This document shows, piece by piece, positions 9,393 to 19,100 of a stretch of 64,000 nt of DNA. This DNA comes from an uncultured Bacteroidota bacterium (GTDB lineage Bacteria > Bacteroidota > Bacteroidia > Bacteroidales > VadinHA17). Made by a program: the position numbers and the translations under genes. How positions within the stretch are numbered: the stretch's first letter is position 1; each line of letters begins with the position of its first letter. Under the pieces are notes generated by a model that worked only from the letters and a program-made list of their open reading frames with translations, searched no databases and was not told where the DNA came from. The stretch spans positions 1 to 64,000 of the forward strand of contig CAIJYD010000037.1 of the NCBI GenBank assembly GCA_903824785.1, in the 5' to 3' direction.

Positions 9393-10001
9393 ATGGATAC
9401 TATGAAACCCACATGTTTTTCAACCAGAACCAGGCTTGCGGGCTCAGCATTTAAATCCGGTAATCTTTTCCTGATCACAATAATCATACTTTCATTGGTG
9501 ACATTTTCATGTGAGAACAAAATTAATGTCCTACCAAAATCAGATCTCTTAACCCTTCCTTCTCTTACAGTTAAAGATTTTGAAACTGTCTTTACCGATT
9601 CCGGACGCATCCAGCTTATAATGAATTCCCCTCTCATGGAGGAACATAAAAACGCTGAAATCCCAAATACTGAATTCAGATTGGGTATCAGGGTGGTTTT
9701 TTACGATGGGAAAACTGATCCTGTTGCAAAAATAAATTCAAAATATGCAAACTATACAAAACCCGATAATTTATGGGAACTCAAGGACAGTGTAGTTGTG
9801 ATTAATGAAGGAAAAGACAAACTTGAAACTGAAGTATTATACTGGGATCAGCAAAGGGATCTTATATATACCGATCGTTTTGTAAAAATAACCAATGAGG
9901 ATCAGATTGTTATGGGAACAGGGTTTGAGTCTGATGCACGTCTTGTCAAGCGAAAAATTAAAAAAGTGAGTGCCACTATATATCTTAAAGATGAGGAATA
10001 G
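9393..10001 (+). CDS. lptC: LPS export protein LptC (YrbK family)
   Basis: LptC is the bitopic or lipid-anchored periplasmic partner of LptBFG and relays lipopolysaccharide to LptA. The 202-residue protein has a hydrophobic segment at about residues 26-38 ending in LVTFSC, so it is probably a lipoprotein. It then has the beta-jellyroll pattern of LptC (ANYTKPDNLWELKDSVVVIN, LETEVLYWDQQRDLIYTDRFV). The residues after the Cys (ENK) lack the K-(D/E)2 surface-export motif, consistent with retention in the periplasm. The start could be this ATG or the one three codons later. It is followed by a small membrane protein gene that overlaps its stop. Confidence 0.85.
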   Translation: MDTMKPTCFSTRTRLAGSAFKSGNLFLITIIILSLVTFSCENKINVLPKSDLLTLPSLTVKDFETVFTDSGRIQLIMNSPLMEEHKNAEIPNTEFRLGIRVVFYDGKTDPVAKINSKYANYTKPDNLWELKDSVVVINEGKDKLETEVLYWDQQRDLIYTDRFVKITNEDQIVMGTGFESDARLVKRKIKKVSATIYLKDEE

Positions 10002-10173
10002 CTCACTCCTGGTGATGGAAATAATCTGGATTACAACAGGTGTTTTATCTGTTGTTGCCGGCATCAGTTATGCAATAACAAGTGGCGGCAGCAAAGTATT
10101 TATCTTTGCATCAATGGCTTTGATCTCCTTTGTCTTTGCATGGTTAAGGCATAAACAGAGAAAAAAGGATTAA
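9991..10173 (+). CDS. Small membrane protein, unknown
   Basis: Predicted 60-residue product if the ATG at 9991 is used, or 52 residues from the ATG at 10015. It has two closely spaced hydrophobic helices (IIWITTGVLSVVAGISYAI and VFIFASMALISFVFAWL) and a basic tail, HKQRKKD. The first start overlaps the lptC stop, and the end lies nine bases before the CBS-domain protein gene, so it fits tightly into the operon. That position, and the clean helical hairpin with a positive cytoplasmic end, argue that it is real. I do not recognise the family. Confidence 0.6.
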   Translation: MRNSSLLVMEIIWITTGVLSVVAGISYAITSGGSKVFIFASMALISFVFAWLRHKQRKKD

Positions 10174-10182
10174 CTTTGGTCT

Positions 10183-11442
10183 ATGAACGGAATCCTTATC
10201 ATACTTCTCGCAATAATTCTTTCTGCGTTCTTTTCAGGTATGGAGATTGCATTTGTTACATCTAACAGACTCCGGATTGAACTTGACAGAAAACAAGGTG
10301 TTTTCGGTTCTGAGATCTTAAAGTTATTTACAAATAATCCGGGACAGTATATTGCAACAATGCTTATCGGGAATAATATTGCCCTGGTAATCTACGGACT
10401 TGTCTTTTCTAAATTACTTGGACCGCAGCTATCAGAATATATTGATTCCGACCTACTGATATTAATTCTTAACACATTTATTTCCACTGCATTAATATTA
10501 TTCGTTGCTGAATTTCTTCCAAAAACAATCTTTATAATTTCTCCGAATTTTTTCCTTAAGTTTCTGAGCATCCCAACGATGATCTTCTTTTTCCTGTTTT
10601 ATCCTATCAGCAAATTTACACTGGCAGCATCCAACATTTTTATAAGGGTGTTTTTCAGGATCAAACCCGGAGAAAAGAAACAGGAGAATCTTGTTTTCAG
10701 TAAAGTTGACCTCGACCATTTTGTCAATCTTAGTAAACAGAGCCGGGAAGAATCAGGTCCTGATCATCATAACATTAGGATTTTTCAGAATGCCCTCGAT
10801 TTTTCAAATGTAAAAATAAGAGAGTGTATGGTGCCACGTACTGAAATTGAAGCTATTGAATGTACAAGTACAGTTGCGGAGCTTAAAGAAAAATTCGTTG
10901 AGTCAAGGCTCTCAAGGATATTGGTTTACCAAACCTCAATTGACAATATCATAGGCTATTTCGAGTTGAAAGATCTCTTTAAGAATCCTTCAGATATCAC
11001 TTCATCGATGAGAAAACTTGCAATAGTACCTGAAACGATGGCAGCAAATAAACTATTGAAGCTTTTTGTTGATGAGAAGAAGAACATTGCCCTGGTTGTT
11101 GATGAGTTTGGAGGTACATCCGGAATGGTTACAATGGAAGATGTACTTGAAGAAATTGTTGGAGATATTGAAGATGAACATGATACCAATGAGCTTTCTG
11201 AAAAAGTTACAGGTAACAATGAGTATATTCTTTCAGGAAGGATTGAGATAGATTACCTTAATGAGAAGTATCATCTTAACCTTCCCGAAGAAGATGATTA
11301 TGAAACCCTTGCAGGGATGATATTGTTTTACTATGGCAGTATCCCCGGAAATAATGATGTTATCAGAATCGGAAATATCGTTATTAAAGTATTGAGGGCT
11401 ACAACCACCAGGCTTGAGCTGGTTAATCTGAAGATCGAATAG
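10183..11442 (+). CDS. CorC/HlyC-type transporter-associated protein (DUF21-CBS-CorC)
   Basis: Member of the CNNM/DUF21 family often annotated as hemolysin, GldE-like or a magnesium/cobalt efflux protein. The 419 residues contain an N-terminal DUF21 membrane domain with about four helices within residues 1-150. Next come two CBS domains (MVPRTEIEAIE near 216, and IALVVDEFGGTSGMVTMEDVLEEIVGDIEDE near 305-335), then the C-terminal CorC_HlyC domain (YLNEKYHLNLPEEDDYETLAG). All parts are intact. It ends the coaX-lptC gene string. Experimentally studied relatives act in Mg2+ export, but GldE-type relatives are linked to gliding, so the role here is open. Confidence 0.85.
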   Translation: MNGILIILLAIILSAFFSGMEIAFVTSNRLRIELDRKQGVFGSEILKLFTNNPGQYIATMLIGNNIALVIYGLVFSKLLGPQLSEYIDSDLLILILNTFISTALILFVAEFLPKTIFIISPNFFLKFLSIPTMIFFFLFYPISKFTLAASNIFIRVFFRIKPGEKKQENLVFSKVDLDHFVNLSKQSREESGPDHHNIRIFQNALDFSNVKIRECMVPRTEIEAIECTSTVAELKEKFVESRLSRILVYQTSIDNIIGYFELKDLFKNPSDITSSMRKLAIVPETMAANKLLKLFVDEKKNIALVVDEFGGTSGMVTMEDVLEEIVGDIEDEHDTNELSEKVTGNNEYILSGRIEIDYLNEKYHLNLPEEDDYETLAGMILFYYGSIPGNNDVIRIGNIVIKVLRATTTRLELVNLKIE

Positions 11443-11625
11443 AGGCTCAGGGCGGAAAGCGGAGGGTCGAAGATGATGACAAGATGAAAGGTTCGTCAGT
11501 AGCGATAATCAAAAATAAAACGAGATTTGCTGCAGCTGAGCATCCGACTATAAGGTAAAAAGAATTCCCTTGCTCATGAAAAGGCATCCCGAAATGGTGA
11601 CATATTGGAAATACGTTGCTGCCTT

Positions 11626-12021
11626 TTATTGTTGCAATAACTTTTTTATCGCATGAATAAAATCGGTCATTTCAAGTAACATCAGATCAACTTCGTTCCT
11701 GGGAAAGTCTATAAAAGCATCATAATCTCCTTTTGTCCTGTTATGAAATGCATTGCGAAGAATTTTACCGAAATGAGGATCAAGCCTCTTATTTAAAATA
11801 TACTCTTTGTTAAACCAACCGATTAATTGTCCATGGTTTGAGGTTTCAAACCCGTTTTTCAATGCTAAAGCGGTTAGTGCATAATACATTCCATAATAAA
11901 TCCGGTTAACCGCTATAACATATTATTCGTTAATTGCCAGAAAATTAGCTAATTCAATCGTATCGGTCTCTTGTTGCAATCGATAATCAACAAGTGATTG
12001 CCTGTCTTTTTCGTCAATCAT
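11626..12021 (-). pseudogene. HEPN-domain toxin gene interrupted by one in-frame stop
   Basis: Reading from an ATG at 12021 that overlaps the upstream gene's TGA (ATGA), the frame runs MIDEKDRQSLVDYRLQQETD and on to a TAA at 11925-11923 (codon 33). It then continues in the same frame through YVIAVNRIYYGMYYALTALA and FHNRTKGDYDAF to a normal stop. Together the 131 codons form a full-length HEPN protein, the toxin half of MNT-HEPN pairs. The only lesion is a single stop in the second-helix region, so loss is recent or the stop is a sequencing error. A re-start at ATG 11889 would give an 87-residue fragment lacking the first helix. The usual RX4HXY HepT motif is not present in the visible part. 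Confidence 0.8.
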
Positions 12022-12341
12022 GCGTATAAGCCATTTGCCATTGCATTTATAAATATTGGCTGTTTTCCCCGCAATGTATTAAACTCTGGTTCGCCAATAA
12101 CATGTGCATCAGTAATAATGTTATACTTCAAATCGACTTCATAACATATATCAGAAATCTCTCTTTCAATTTTCCAATCCGCTTTTTTCTTAAGTATGAT
12201 TAAAATATCATAGTCAGAATCATTATGAGCATGTCCATACACATGAGAACCAAAAAGCACAATGTCCTTTAATTCATCAGCAAATCTTAACTTTAACAAA
12301 TGATTCAAATCCTTTAATACCTTTTTTTTATCAATTTTCAT
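12018..12341 (-). CDS. MNT-type nucleotidyltransferase, antitoxin-like
   Basis: Minimal nucleotidyltransferase of 107 residues. It has the GS-x10-D-x-D active-site pattern (G31-S32, D43, D45 in GSHVYGHAHNDSDYDILI) and a later acidic strand, YEVDLKY. In MNT-HEPN pairs such proteins neutralise the HEPN partner, in studied cases by adding AMP. It overlaps the HEPN pseudogene by four bases. Because the partner is interrupted, this gene may be an orphan antitoxin. The catalytic residues look intact. Confidence 0.82.
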   Translation of the reverse strand: MKIDKKKVLKDLNHLLKLRFADELKDIVLFGSHVYGHAHNDSDYDILIILKKKADWKIEREISDICYEVDLKYNIITDAHVIGEPEFNTLRGKQPIFINAMANGLYA

Positions 12342-12602
12342 CCGTATAAAATTTCTTTTTTTAAAGGTCGGATGACCCCACTAATGAATGAAAAATATAT
12401 TCAAACATGTCTCGCTTCGCTGAGTTCAAAAGCCTGATTGTGATTGAGCTCAATCATGTGGATTTCATCTGACTAATTGTATAAAAGGTAAATAAATCCT
12501 GTCGAATAATCAATCTACACAATATTTTTAGTGAATACAGATATCCTGTAAGAATCGTAAAAGAATTGAGGAATACAATAACAAGGGGTGAGGAGTGAGA
12601 GT
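12342..12602. other. Intergenic, no gene seen
   Basis: Between the MNT gene start and the Sus-operon terminator I find no supported ORF, tRNA or clear repeat. The promoter for the MNT-HEPN pair should lie at its left end, but I see no good TAnnTTTG box there. Confidence 0.5.
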
Positions 12603-12632
12603 AAAAAAAAAGGTGACCGTATTTGGTCACCT
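12603..12632 (-). terminator. Rho-independent terminator of the Sus-like operon
   Basis: A perfect 8-base stem (AGGTGACC at 12611-12618 with GGTCACCT at 12625-12632) and a 6-base loop. In the minus-strand direction it is followed by a run of nine T. It lies 20 bases beyond the stop of the last gene of the operon. Confidence 0.85.
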
Positions 12633-12651
12633 CTTTCTTTAAAAGAATTTA

Positions 12652-13653
12652 TTATTTAGTAGCTTTTGTATAAGTATGAACTCCCTGCTCGATAACACTT
12701 GTACCATACCATATTGTATAAGTACCAACCATCTTGCCGGTTTTAGGCTCAATAATACCAGCCTCAATTGCTGAATAAGAGCCCCATACAGTTGTTGGCA
12801 TGGAATATGTCATCTTAGTCAGATCAAGTGTAAATGTCCCGGCCCAACCTGAATTCCAGTAGTTGGTAGTTTTAATCGTAGTAGAGGTAACCTTTGCAAA
12901 GGAAATATCATAGCTATAATCTTCAGCAGGTTCATCACATAAATAGTTGCCGGTATAAGTAGAGATAGCTTCCAGACCGGTGGTGAATGTCTGAACAGGA
13001 CCTTCTGTAACAGCACCATTTGCATCAACAGCAACAACTTTCCAGTAGTAAAGAGTACTAGCAGTAAAGGTAGTAGCAGGCGTATAGGATGTTGTATTCA
13101 GAATCTCAGCAGCCAAAGCTAAAGTTGATGTTTTGCCAAGATAAACTTTGTAGGTAATATCATCACCTTCAGGATCTGAACAAACCCATGTCAACGGGCC
13201 ATTAACGCTTCTGTTTACTGCAGCATTAGCAGGAACATAAGTAGCCGGAGCTGCAGGTTTGGTGTTTACAATAACACTCCAGAGAGGACTAGTTGATTTA
13301 ACACTCTTCGCATCAATTGTTTCAACTTTCCAATAGTATGTACCTCCGGTACGTACAGTAACATTAAAGGTATTTCCTGTAATTTCTGTAGCAACCTGAT
13401 CTGGTTCCTCAGAATCACCAAAAAAGACATTCCATTTAATTGTACTTGTTGCGGTACCTTCCCACGCCAAACTAATTGTAATAGGTGTTCCAACGAAGGG
13501 GATAATAGTAGCATCTACTGGAACAGGATTAGCCGGCACTGCTGCAATTAATACAGTTGGCGCTGTTGCGGTCTCATCTTTAGTACAGCTTTGCATTACA
13601 AATAAGCCGGATAAGACGAGCAACATAACTAAAATTATACTTTTTCTTTTCAT
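12652..13653 (-). CDS. Surface lipoprotein with tandem Ig/Fn3-like domains (SusE/F position)
   Basis: The 333-residue protein has a lipoprotein signal ending at Cys23 (LFVMQSC). The following TKDE fits the Bacteroidota surface-export rule of K and two acidic residues. Two similar beta-sandwich repeats follow (residues about 35-130 and 133-225), each ending in a YYWKVxxxDA strand typical of Fn3/SusE-like modules. The C-terminal roughly 100 residues (TYTGNYLCDEPAEDYSYDISF) form a separate domain resembling that of the neighbouring lipoprotein. It is the last gene of the SusC-SusD operon. By position it should bind substrate at the cell surface. No catalytic signature is visible. Confidence 0.75.
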   Translation of the reverse strand: MKRKSIILVMLLVLSGLFVMQSCTKDETATAPTVLIAAVPANPVPVDATIIPFVGTPITISLAWEGTATSTIKWNVFFGDSEEPDQVATEITGNTFNVTVRTGGTYYWKVETIDAKSVKSTSPLWSVIVNTKPAAPATYVPANAAVNRSVNGPLTWVCSDPEGDDITYKVYLGKTSTLALAAEILNTTSYTPATTFTASTLYYWKVVAVDANGAVTEGPVQTFTTGLEAISTYTGNYLCDEPAEDYSYDISFAKVTSTTIKTTNYWNSGWAGTFTLDLTKMTYSMPTTVWGSYSAIEAGIIEPKTGKMVGTYTIWYGTSVIEQGVHTYTKATK

Positions 13654-13692
13654 AATTAACTTTTCTTTATTGATAAATAATTATCAAATGAA

Positions 13693-14616
13693 TTATATCC
13701 TGGTTAGTTTTTCATACATAATACGATTACCAGCCGAGCTGACGTAATAAGCATTCAGTATAAAAGTCTTTGTAACAGGATTATAATAATTAATCTCATT
13801 ATTGTTTGCAGGAGCCGCCGGAGGTGTAGCAGCGTCACCGGCCCATGTAGTAAACATACCTTCGCCACCAGCCAATGGAGCACCTGTAGCAGGATCAATT
13901 ACTCTAAGCAATACTTTATAGCAGTTTACGCCACCAACAACAATAATATTAGATGTAACCTCAATCGTGATATCATAAGGATAGTTTCCAAATCCTGATT
14001 TCTTAATTGTTTTACAATCAATTGTTGAAGCAGTTTCAACAGCAACAATCGGTTCTGTAGGGTTGCCCGGACGAATACGATAACCAACACAATTATAATC
14101 GCCAGAGTAAGGATTTGAAATTGGCAAAGACAACAGGTAGGTCTTCATATTTGCAGCAACAGGAACATTATTGCTTACGGTTTCGATAGATACGGCAGCA
14201 ATAAAATTATCGCACGCATTGAGTGTTTCAGCACCCCATACCTTACATTGAACCATAGCAGTTCTGGTACCTTTAGCTATGGTAACTGTAGGTGTCAGGA
14301 TCTGAATATTAGGATAAGGCAGATAACTTTTACTTTTAAGAGTATTATAAGCTGTAACTGCAGCCGGATCGATCTTCAAAGTAACAGTTATGTCCTCTGT
14401 AGGAAGCGCATCGGTTGCAATATTTACCATAAACTCATAGTTAACATCACCTGCAACAGGCTGTAAAGCCATAGCCTGTAAGGTAGGGACAAGGACAGTA
14501 GCATACATTTTTCCTGCTACGCCTTCTTTCCAATAGTCAGCATCATCCTTTAGGCAAGAATTCATTATAAATAATCCTGCAAGGAGAGTTGAAATTACAA
14601 TTATTTTATTTTTCAT
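13693..14616 (-). CDS. DUF1735-type surface lipoprotein of the Sus-like operon
   Basis: The 307-residue protein has a signal peptide with Cys21 (LFIMNSC) followed by LKDD, again matching the surface-export pattern. The region at about 45-160 (VNIATDALPTEDITVTLKIDPAAVTAYN) resembles the DUF1735/BT_3987-type N-terminal domain of SusE-position lipoproteins. A second domain begins at YSGDYNCVGYRI, similar in outline to the C-terminal domain of the next gene's product. It sits 32 bases after susD. A role in ligand capture at the outer surface is inferred from position; the ligand is unknown. Confidence 0.75.
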   Translation of the reverse strand: MKNKIIVISTLLAGLFIMNSCLKDDADYWKEGVAGKMYATVLVPTLQAMALQPVAGDVNYEFMVNIATDALPTEDITVTLKIDPAAVTAYNTLKSKSYLPYPNIQILTPTVTIAKGTRTAMVQCKVWGAETLNACDNFIAAVSIETVSNNVPVAANMKTYLLSLPISNPYSGDYNCVGYRIRPGNPTEPIVAVETASTIDCKTIKKSGFGNYPYDITIEVTSNIIVVGGVNCYKVLLRVIDPATGAPLAGGEGMFTTWAGDAATPPAAPANNNEINYYNPVTKTFILNAYYVSSAGNRIMYEKLTRI

Positions 14617-14648
14617 ATTATTTCACGTTTAAATTTTAATATTTAAAA

Positions 14649-16157
14649 TTAACGGCTCTGCCAGAAAATCTTGGAAGTAAACGCATCAATCGTTCCGACA
14701 GCTAAAACACTTTCATTGTTTACGTCAATCTCATTTTGCGGATAAAGTAAACGAACCGGAGGGGTATCAGATACTCTGGCTGGATCAACACTAAAATGCA
14801 GGAATGAAGGGAAACCCGTTCTTCTGTAATCAGTCCAAATCTCAACAGGAGCCACACCATTTAAAGCGGCCCATTTCTGAGTGAGTATAACCTGCAGCTG
14901 ATTAGCACCGGCATTGTCATAGTTTACAGTTGCAAGACCCTGAGCAAGGAAGTTTGTTGCAGCAACAGTTGTTAAACCTTTATAGATAAATGACCGGGTT
15001 ACGGCACTTTCATAAAGTGCTTTTGCATCACCTGTAATAAGAGCCCTTTTTGCAGCTTCAGCCTGAATGAACAGACTTTCGAAATCGGTTAATAAAGGAG
15101 CTGATTTTGTAGGAGTTCCAATCATAGTACCCGCATCACCAGCAATATAACCAAGTTTTGAAGTTAAAGCAGCCGCAACCAAATCAGCAGGAAGTTTACC
15201 AAAAACGTTACCTGCATAAGAAGTACCACTATAAGGAAGATAGAATTTCCCTAAACGGGGATCGTTGGTTGAAGCATAGTAGTCAACACCATCTTTACCT
15301 GCAAAATAGTAGGTTATACCATCAGACTGTGATGTAGCGGCAGCATTGTAAAATGTTCCATAGAATGGATTCATTTTACCTGCAGATACAAGATACCCGG
15401 GGTTTACCAGACCACCTTCACCAGCTCCGATATAACCTATGGAGGCAGTTGCAGCGATTGCAGTTGTAATATATGATGTTCTTCCCGACATATCAGCCTG
15501 ATGAACAAGTATTCTTAGTTTTAGTGTATTTGCGAATTTCAGCCAGAGATCCATATCACCTTTATACATAATATCACTTGATGCCGGAATTGCATTGGCG
15601 TCCGCTGCAGCACCCTGGATAAGGCTCATAGCTTCATCAAGTTTAACAACGAGATCTTCATAAATAGTCTGTTGTGCATCATATTTAGGTTTCAGGTTCC
15701 CTGTTGAAGTCTGGAAAGCTTCAGTATAAGGAACATCTCCCCAGCAATCAACCAAATTCTGAAAGATATAAGCTTTCATGATTTTTGCAATTGCAGCATA
15801 ATAAACATTCTTAGGATCGGTTGAGGATTTTTCAATAGCGTCCAGGTTATTTGCTGTAGTATATGACTCAAGAAAAGCATTCTGATAATTGCTGTTGAGG
15901 AGTTTATACTGAACCAGGTTCTGTGGTTGTGAATAACCGGCACTTATTGACCACAAACCATGCCACAGGTAAACGAAATCAAACCTGCGGGGCAGATTCA
16001 TAGTACTCGCCACACTATTGAGTGTGACAGGCAATACCAACTTTGCATCAACTTTAGAAGGGTTGTTTGGATTCACTTCATTAACAGTAAGAAAATCTTC
16101 GCAAGAACTTCCCAGAAAAGCCAGTGCAACTAATAATATAACAATATTTTTCTTCAT
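14649..16157 (-). CDS. SusD/RagB-family outer-membrane lipoprotein
   Basis: SusD-type proteins cap the SusC barrel and capture ligand on the cell surface. The 502 residues begin with a lipoprotein signal (Cys19 in LGSSCEDF) and the usual NEVNPNNPSK segment. Tetratricopeptide-like helices follow (AKIMKAYIFQNLVDCWGDVPYTEAF is highly typical), then the C-terminal SusD region ending in LLYPQNEIDVNNESV. The form resembles the SusD-like family found with peptide- or oligosaccharide-uptake loci. It follows susC by 19 bases. Substrate cannot be deduced, as no degrading enzyme lies nearby. Confidence 0.93.
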   Translation of the reverse strand: MKKNIVILLVALAFLGSSCEDFLTVNEVNPNNPSKVDAKLVLPVTLNSVASTMNLPRRFDFVYLWHGLWSISAGYSQPQNLVQYKLLNSNYQNAFLESYTTANNLDAIEKSSTDPKNVYYAAIAKIMKAYIFQNLVDCWGDVPYTEAFQTSTGNLKPKYDAQQTIYEDLVVKLDEAMSLIQGAAADANAIPASSDIMYKGDMDLWLKFANTLKLRILVHQADMSGRTSYITTAIAATASIGYIGAGEGGLVNPGYLVSAGKMNPFYGTFYNAAATSQSDGITYYFAGKDGVDYYASTNDPRLGKFYLPYSGTSYAGNVFGKLPADLVAAALTSKLGYIAGDAGTMIGTPTKSAPLLTDFESLFIQAEAAKRALITGDAKALYESAVTRSFIYKGLTTVAATNFLAQGLATVNYDNAGANQLQVILTQKWAALNGVAPVEIWTDYRRTGFPSFLHFSVDPARVSDTPPVRLLYPQNEIDVNNESVLAVGTIDAFTSKIFWQSR

Positions 16158-16176
16158 CTCTAATTAAGTTTTAATG

Positions 16177-19100
16177 TTAGAAAGTAAGTTTTACACTGAA
16201 ACCATAAACCCTTGTAGGAGGTGTCTGGTCTTCATTAGTATAACCAACAGCATTACTTGTAGCTGAGGAAGTATTAAATTCTGGATCGGTCCATACGTTT
16301 GTTCTTGGACGCCACATAAGAAGGTTTCTTCCAACTAAACCCAACTGTGCTCCTTTGACGAATTTGCCACCAAAAAGGTTATTTACAGGAACATCGTAAG
16401 CTAAAGATATTTCTCTGAGTTTCCAGAAAGCTGCGCTTGTTACATAAGCAGCATTTGTATTATGATAATCTGAAGATACCCAGAAAGCTCTTGATGCGTT
16501 TGTTACAAGAACATCAGTATTTGGAGTAAAAGATCCATCAGCATTTTTAATTACTGAATTCGGAATAACAAATGGCTGACGTCCATTAAGTGTTGAATGT
16601 TCAGAAACTCCTGTAAAATCGAGTGCATTACCAACAGCGTTGAGAATGTTGTTTCCTGAACGGTAATCAACTACCATATTTAAATTGAGCCCTTTGTAAG
16701 AAAGATTATTAATGATGCCGAAGATATGATTTGGATTACCATGACCCATCTGTACAAGAGCAGGGTTTTTGGTAGGCAGACCTGTTACAGCATCAACGAT
16801 AATACGACCTTCTGGGTCTCTGAGAACGTCGGTAACTTTAATAGCTGGAAATTGCTGACCAACAATTGCATAAGATGCACTTGTATTAACTCCGTCAGTA
16901 ACCGGCAATTCATTTAAGCCCGGGAATATAGAAAGAACTTTACTTGTTGAGAAAGAATAATTAAGAGTAAGGTTCCAGGCTAAATCACCTAAGTCAACCA
17001 GTGGGGTAAAGCTCAAATCTGTTTCCAACCCTTTGGTTTCCAGTTCACCTGCATTGATGTATGCAGAATAATAACCAGTTGAGGAAGATATAGCTGCAGG
17101 AATGGTCTGGTCTTTAGTATTTGATTTAAATGCATTTGTTACTAAATGTATCCTGTTATTAATGAAGCTCATTTCAACGCCACCCTCCATTTCAGTTGTT
17201 ATCTCAGGCTTCAGTGTTGGATTGCTAAGTGTTGTACTTAATCTGAATCCGGCATTGGCGCCATAAGGGAAACCAGCTCCTGCAGAATAAGAAGGTATGG
17301 TTGCATACCAGTTAGATATAGAGATCTGACCAGTCTGTGATAAACTTCCTCTTACTTTCAGGAAAGAAAGGATCGGACCATCTTTTAATGCCGGGAACAT
17401 GTCTGACAGAATAAGACTTAAGTCAGCCACCGGATAGAAGAATGAACGATTTGCCTTAGCTAATCTGGAGTCCCAGTCGTTACGACCGGAAACATGTAAG
17501 AATGCATAATTTTTATAACCGAAAGTTGCATCAGCAAATACACCAAGAGAATTTCTTTGATTTAAAGACTGAGACACACCAGCTTCTCCGATACGGTTGG
17601 AAATATTATAAAAATATGGTATAACCAACTGACCGGCATTTTGAGACATATAATTAATCTTACTGGTATACAAGGAACCTCCAATAATAAATTTGGTGCT
17701 GATATCACCGAAATCCTTATTAATCTTAGCTAAAAGGTCATCAGTTAAATTTATTGTTGAAGACATGCTATCGAATGCTGTTCCTGAATATGGAGATGTT
17801 ACACCCATGTGGCCCTGGCTCCAGGGATCACTGTGTGAATAGGCACTATAAATGGCCTCGTCACGATATGAGTTATAGTTCTGGCTATTATAAACAATAC
17901 CTGTTCGATTAGAGAATTCTAACCATTCTACTGGTTTTAATGATAAATTCACTGAACCTAAAACGTCATTACGTTTTGTAATCTGACGTGAATGTTCAAT
18001 CTGCCAGAAAGGATTAGGATAATAAGCATTATAATAACCGTCGATAGTAGCAAATGGGTTATTTACAATGTCTTTATAACTGTTTATCGGAACATGTGCA
18101 GGAGTGTTTAATACGTTCCAGTAAACGCCTCTTCCCTGGTTCATGTCACCACCTGATACATTGGTATTTGTTTGTGTAATACCAATTGTGAAATCTGCGC
18201 TGAACATGCCATAAGTTTTACTACCCGACATACGAACACCTGTTCTTCTGTTTTTATCACCCGGGATAGTACCTGTTGTATTTACATCCTGACCTGAAAG
18301 GTATATACTGCTGTTAGCATCACCGCCGCTGTATGAAACATCGTTCTGTGTTGATATCCCTGTCTGGAAGAAATTTCTTTTTTGATTTTTGATGGCACTG
18401 TAAGGAACCATCTGGTATGAACCATCAACTAATTTACCACCCAATATTACAAGTGCTCCGTTATATTCAGGACCATAACACTGGTTTTCGTAAGAAGTAT
18501 AAGGATCTGTATTCCTATCAGGACCAATCCACATGGTATAGTTATTATCAGAATTACCAAGACTTTCGCCTGAGCCTGATCCAAACCGCTCCTGTAAATT
18601 AGGAAGATAAGAAATCTGTTCAAAGGTTGTTGTGTTACTAACTTTAATAGTTGGCTTCTGGTTCCCACCTCTTTTTGTGGTAACAATCATAACACCGTTT
18701 GAAGCTTCATTACCATACAACGCAGAAGCACTTGCACCTTTCAGAATGTTTACGCTTTCAATGTCGTTTGGATTTATTGAATTCAGATAAGTTGCACTTA
18801 CAGGAACACCGTCCAATACTACCAACGCCTGGTTGGAGGAGAGGAAGTGACGATTACCACGCAAGGTTATCTTAGTTTCAGGGTTAACACCATTATTAAT
18901 GGTATTGATTTGCAAACCTGATACTTTTGCGGTTAATCCGTTCATGACATTACTTACACCTGCCTGGGTAAGTTGTTTGTCTGATACCTGAGCAGTTGCA
19001 ACACCAAGTTCTTTTGCAGGTCTTTTAATACCGAAAGCTGTAACAACAACTTCGTTTAAACCTACAAGGTCTGATGTCAAAATGCCATCGATTACTGTAC

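Noticed and set aside
11626-11889. A separate 87-residue HEPN protein
   Set aside because: The same frame continues upstream past one stop to an ATG that overlaps the MNT stop, so it is better read as part of an interrupted full-length gene.
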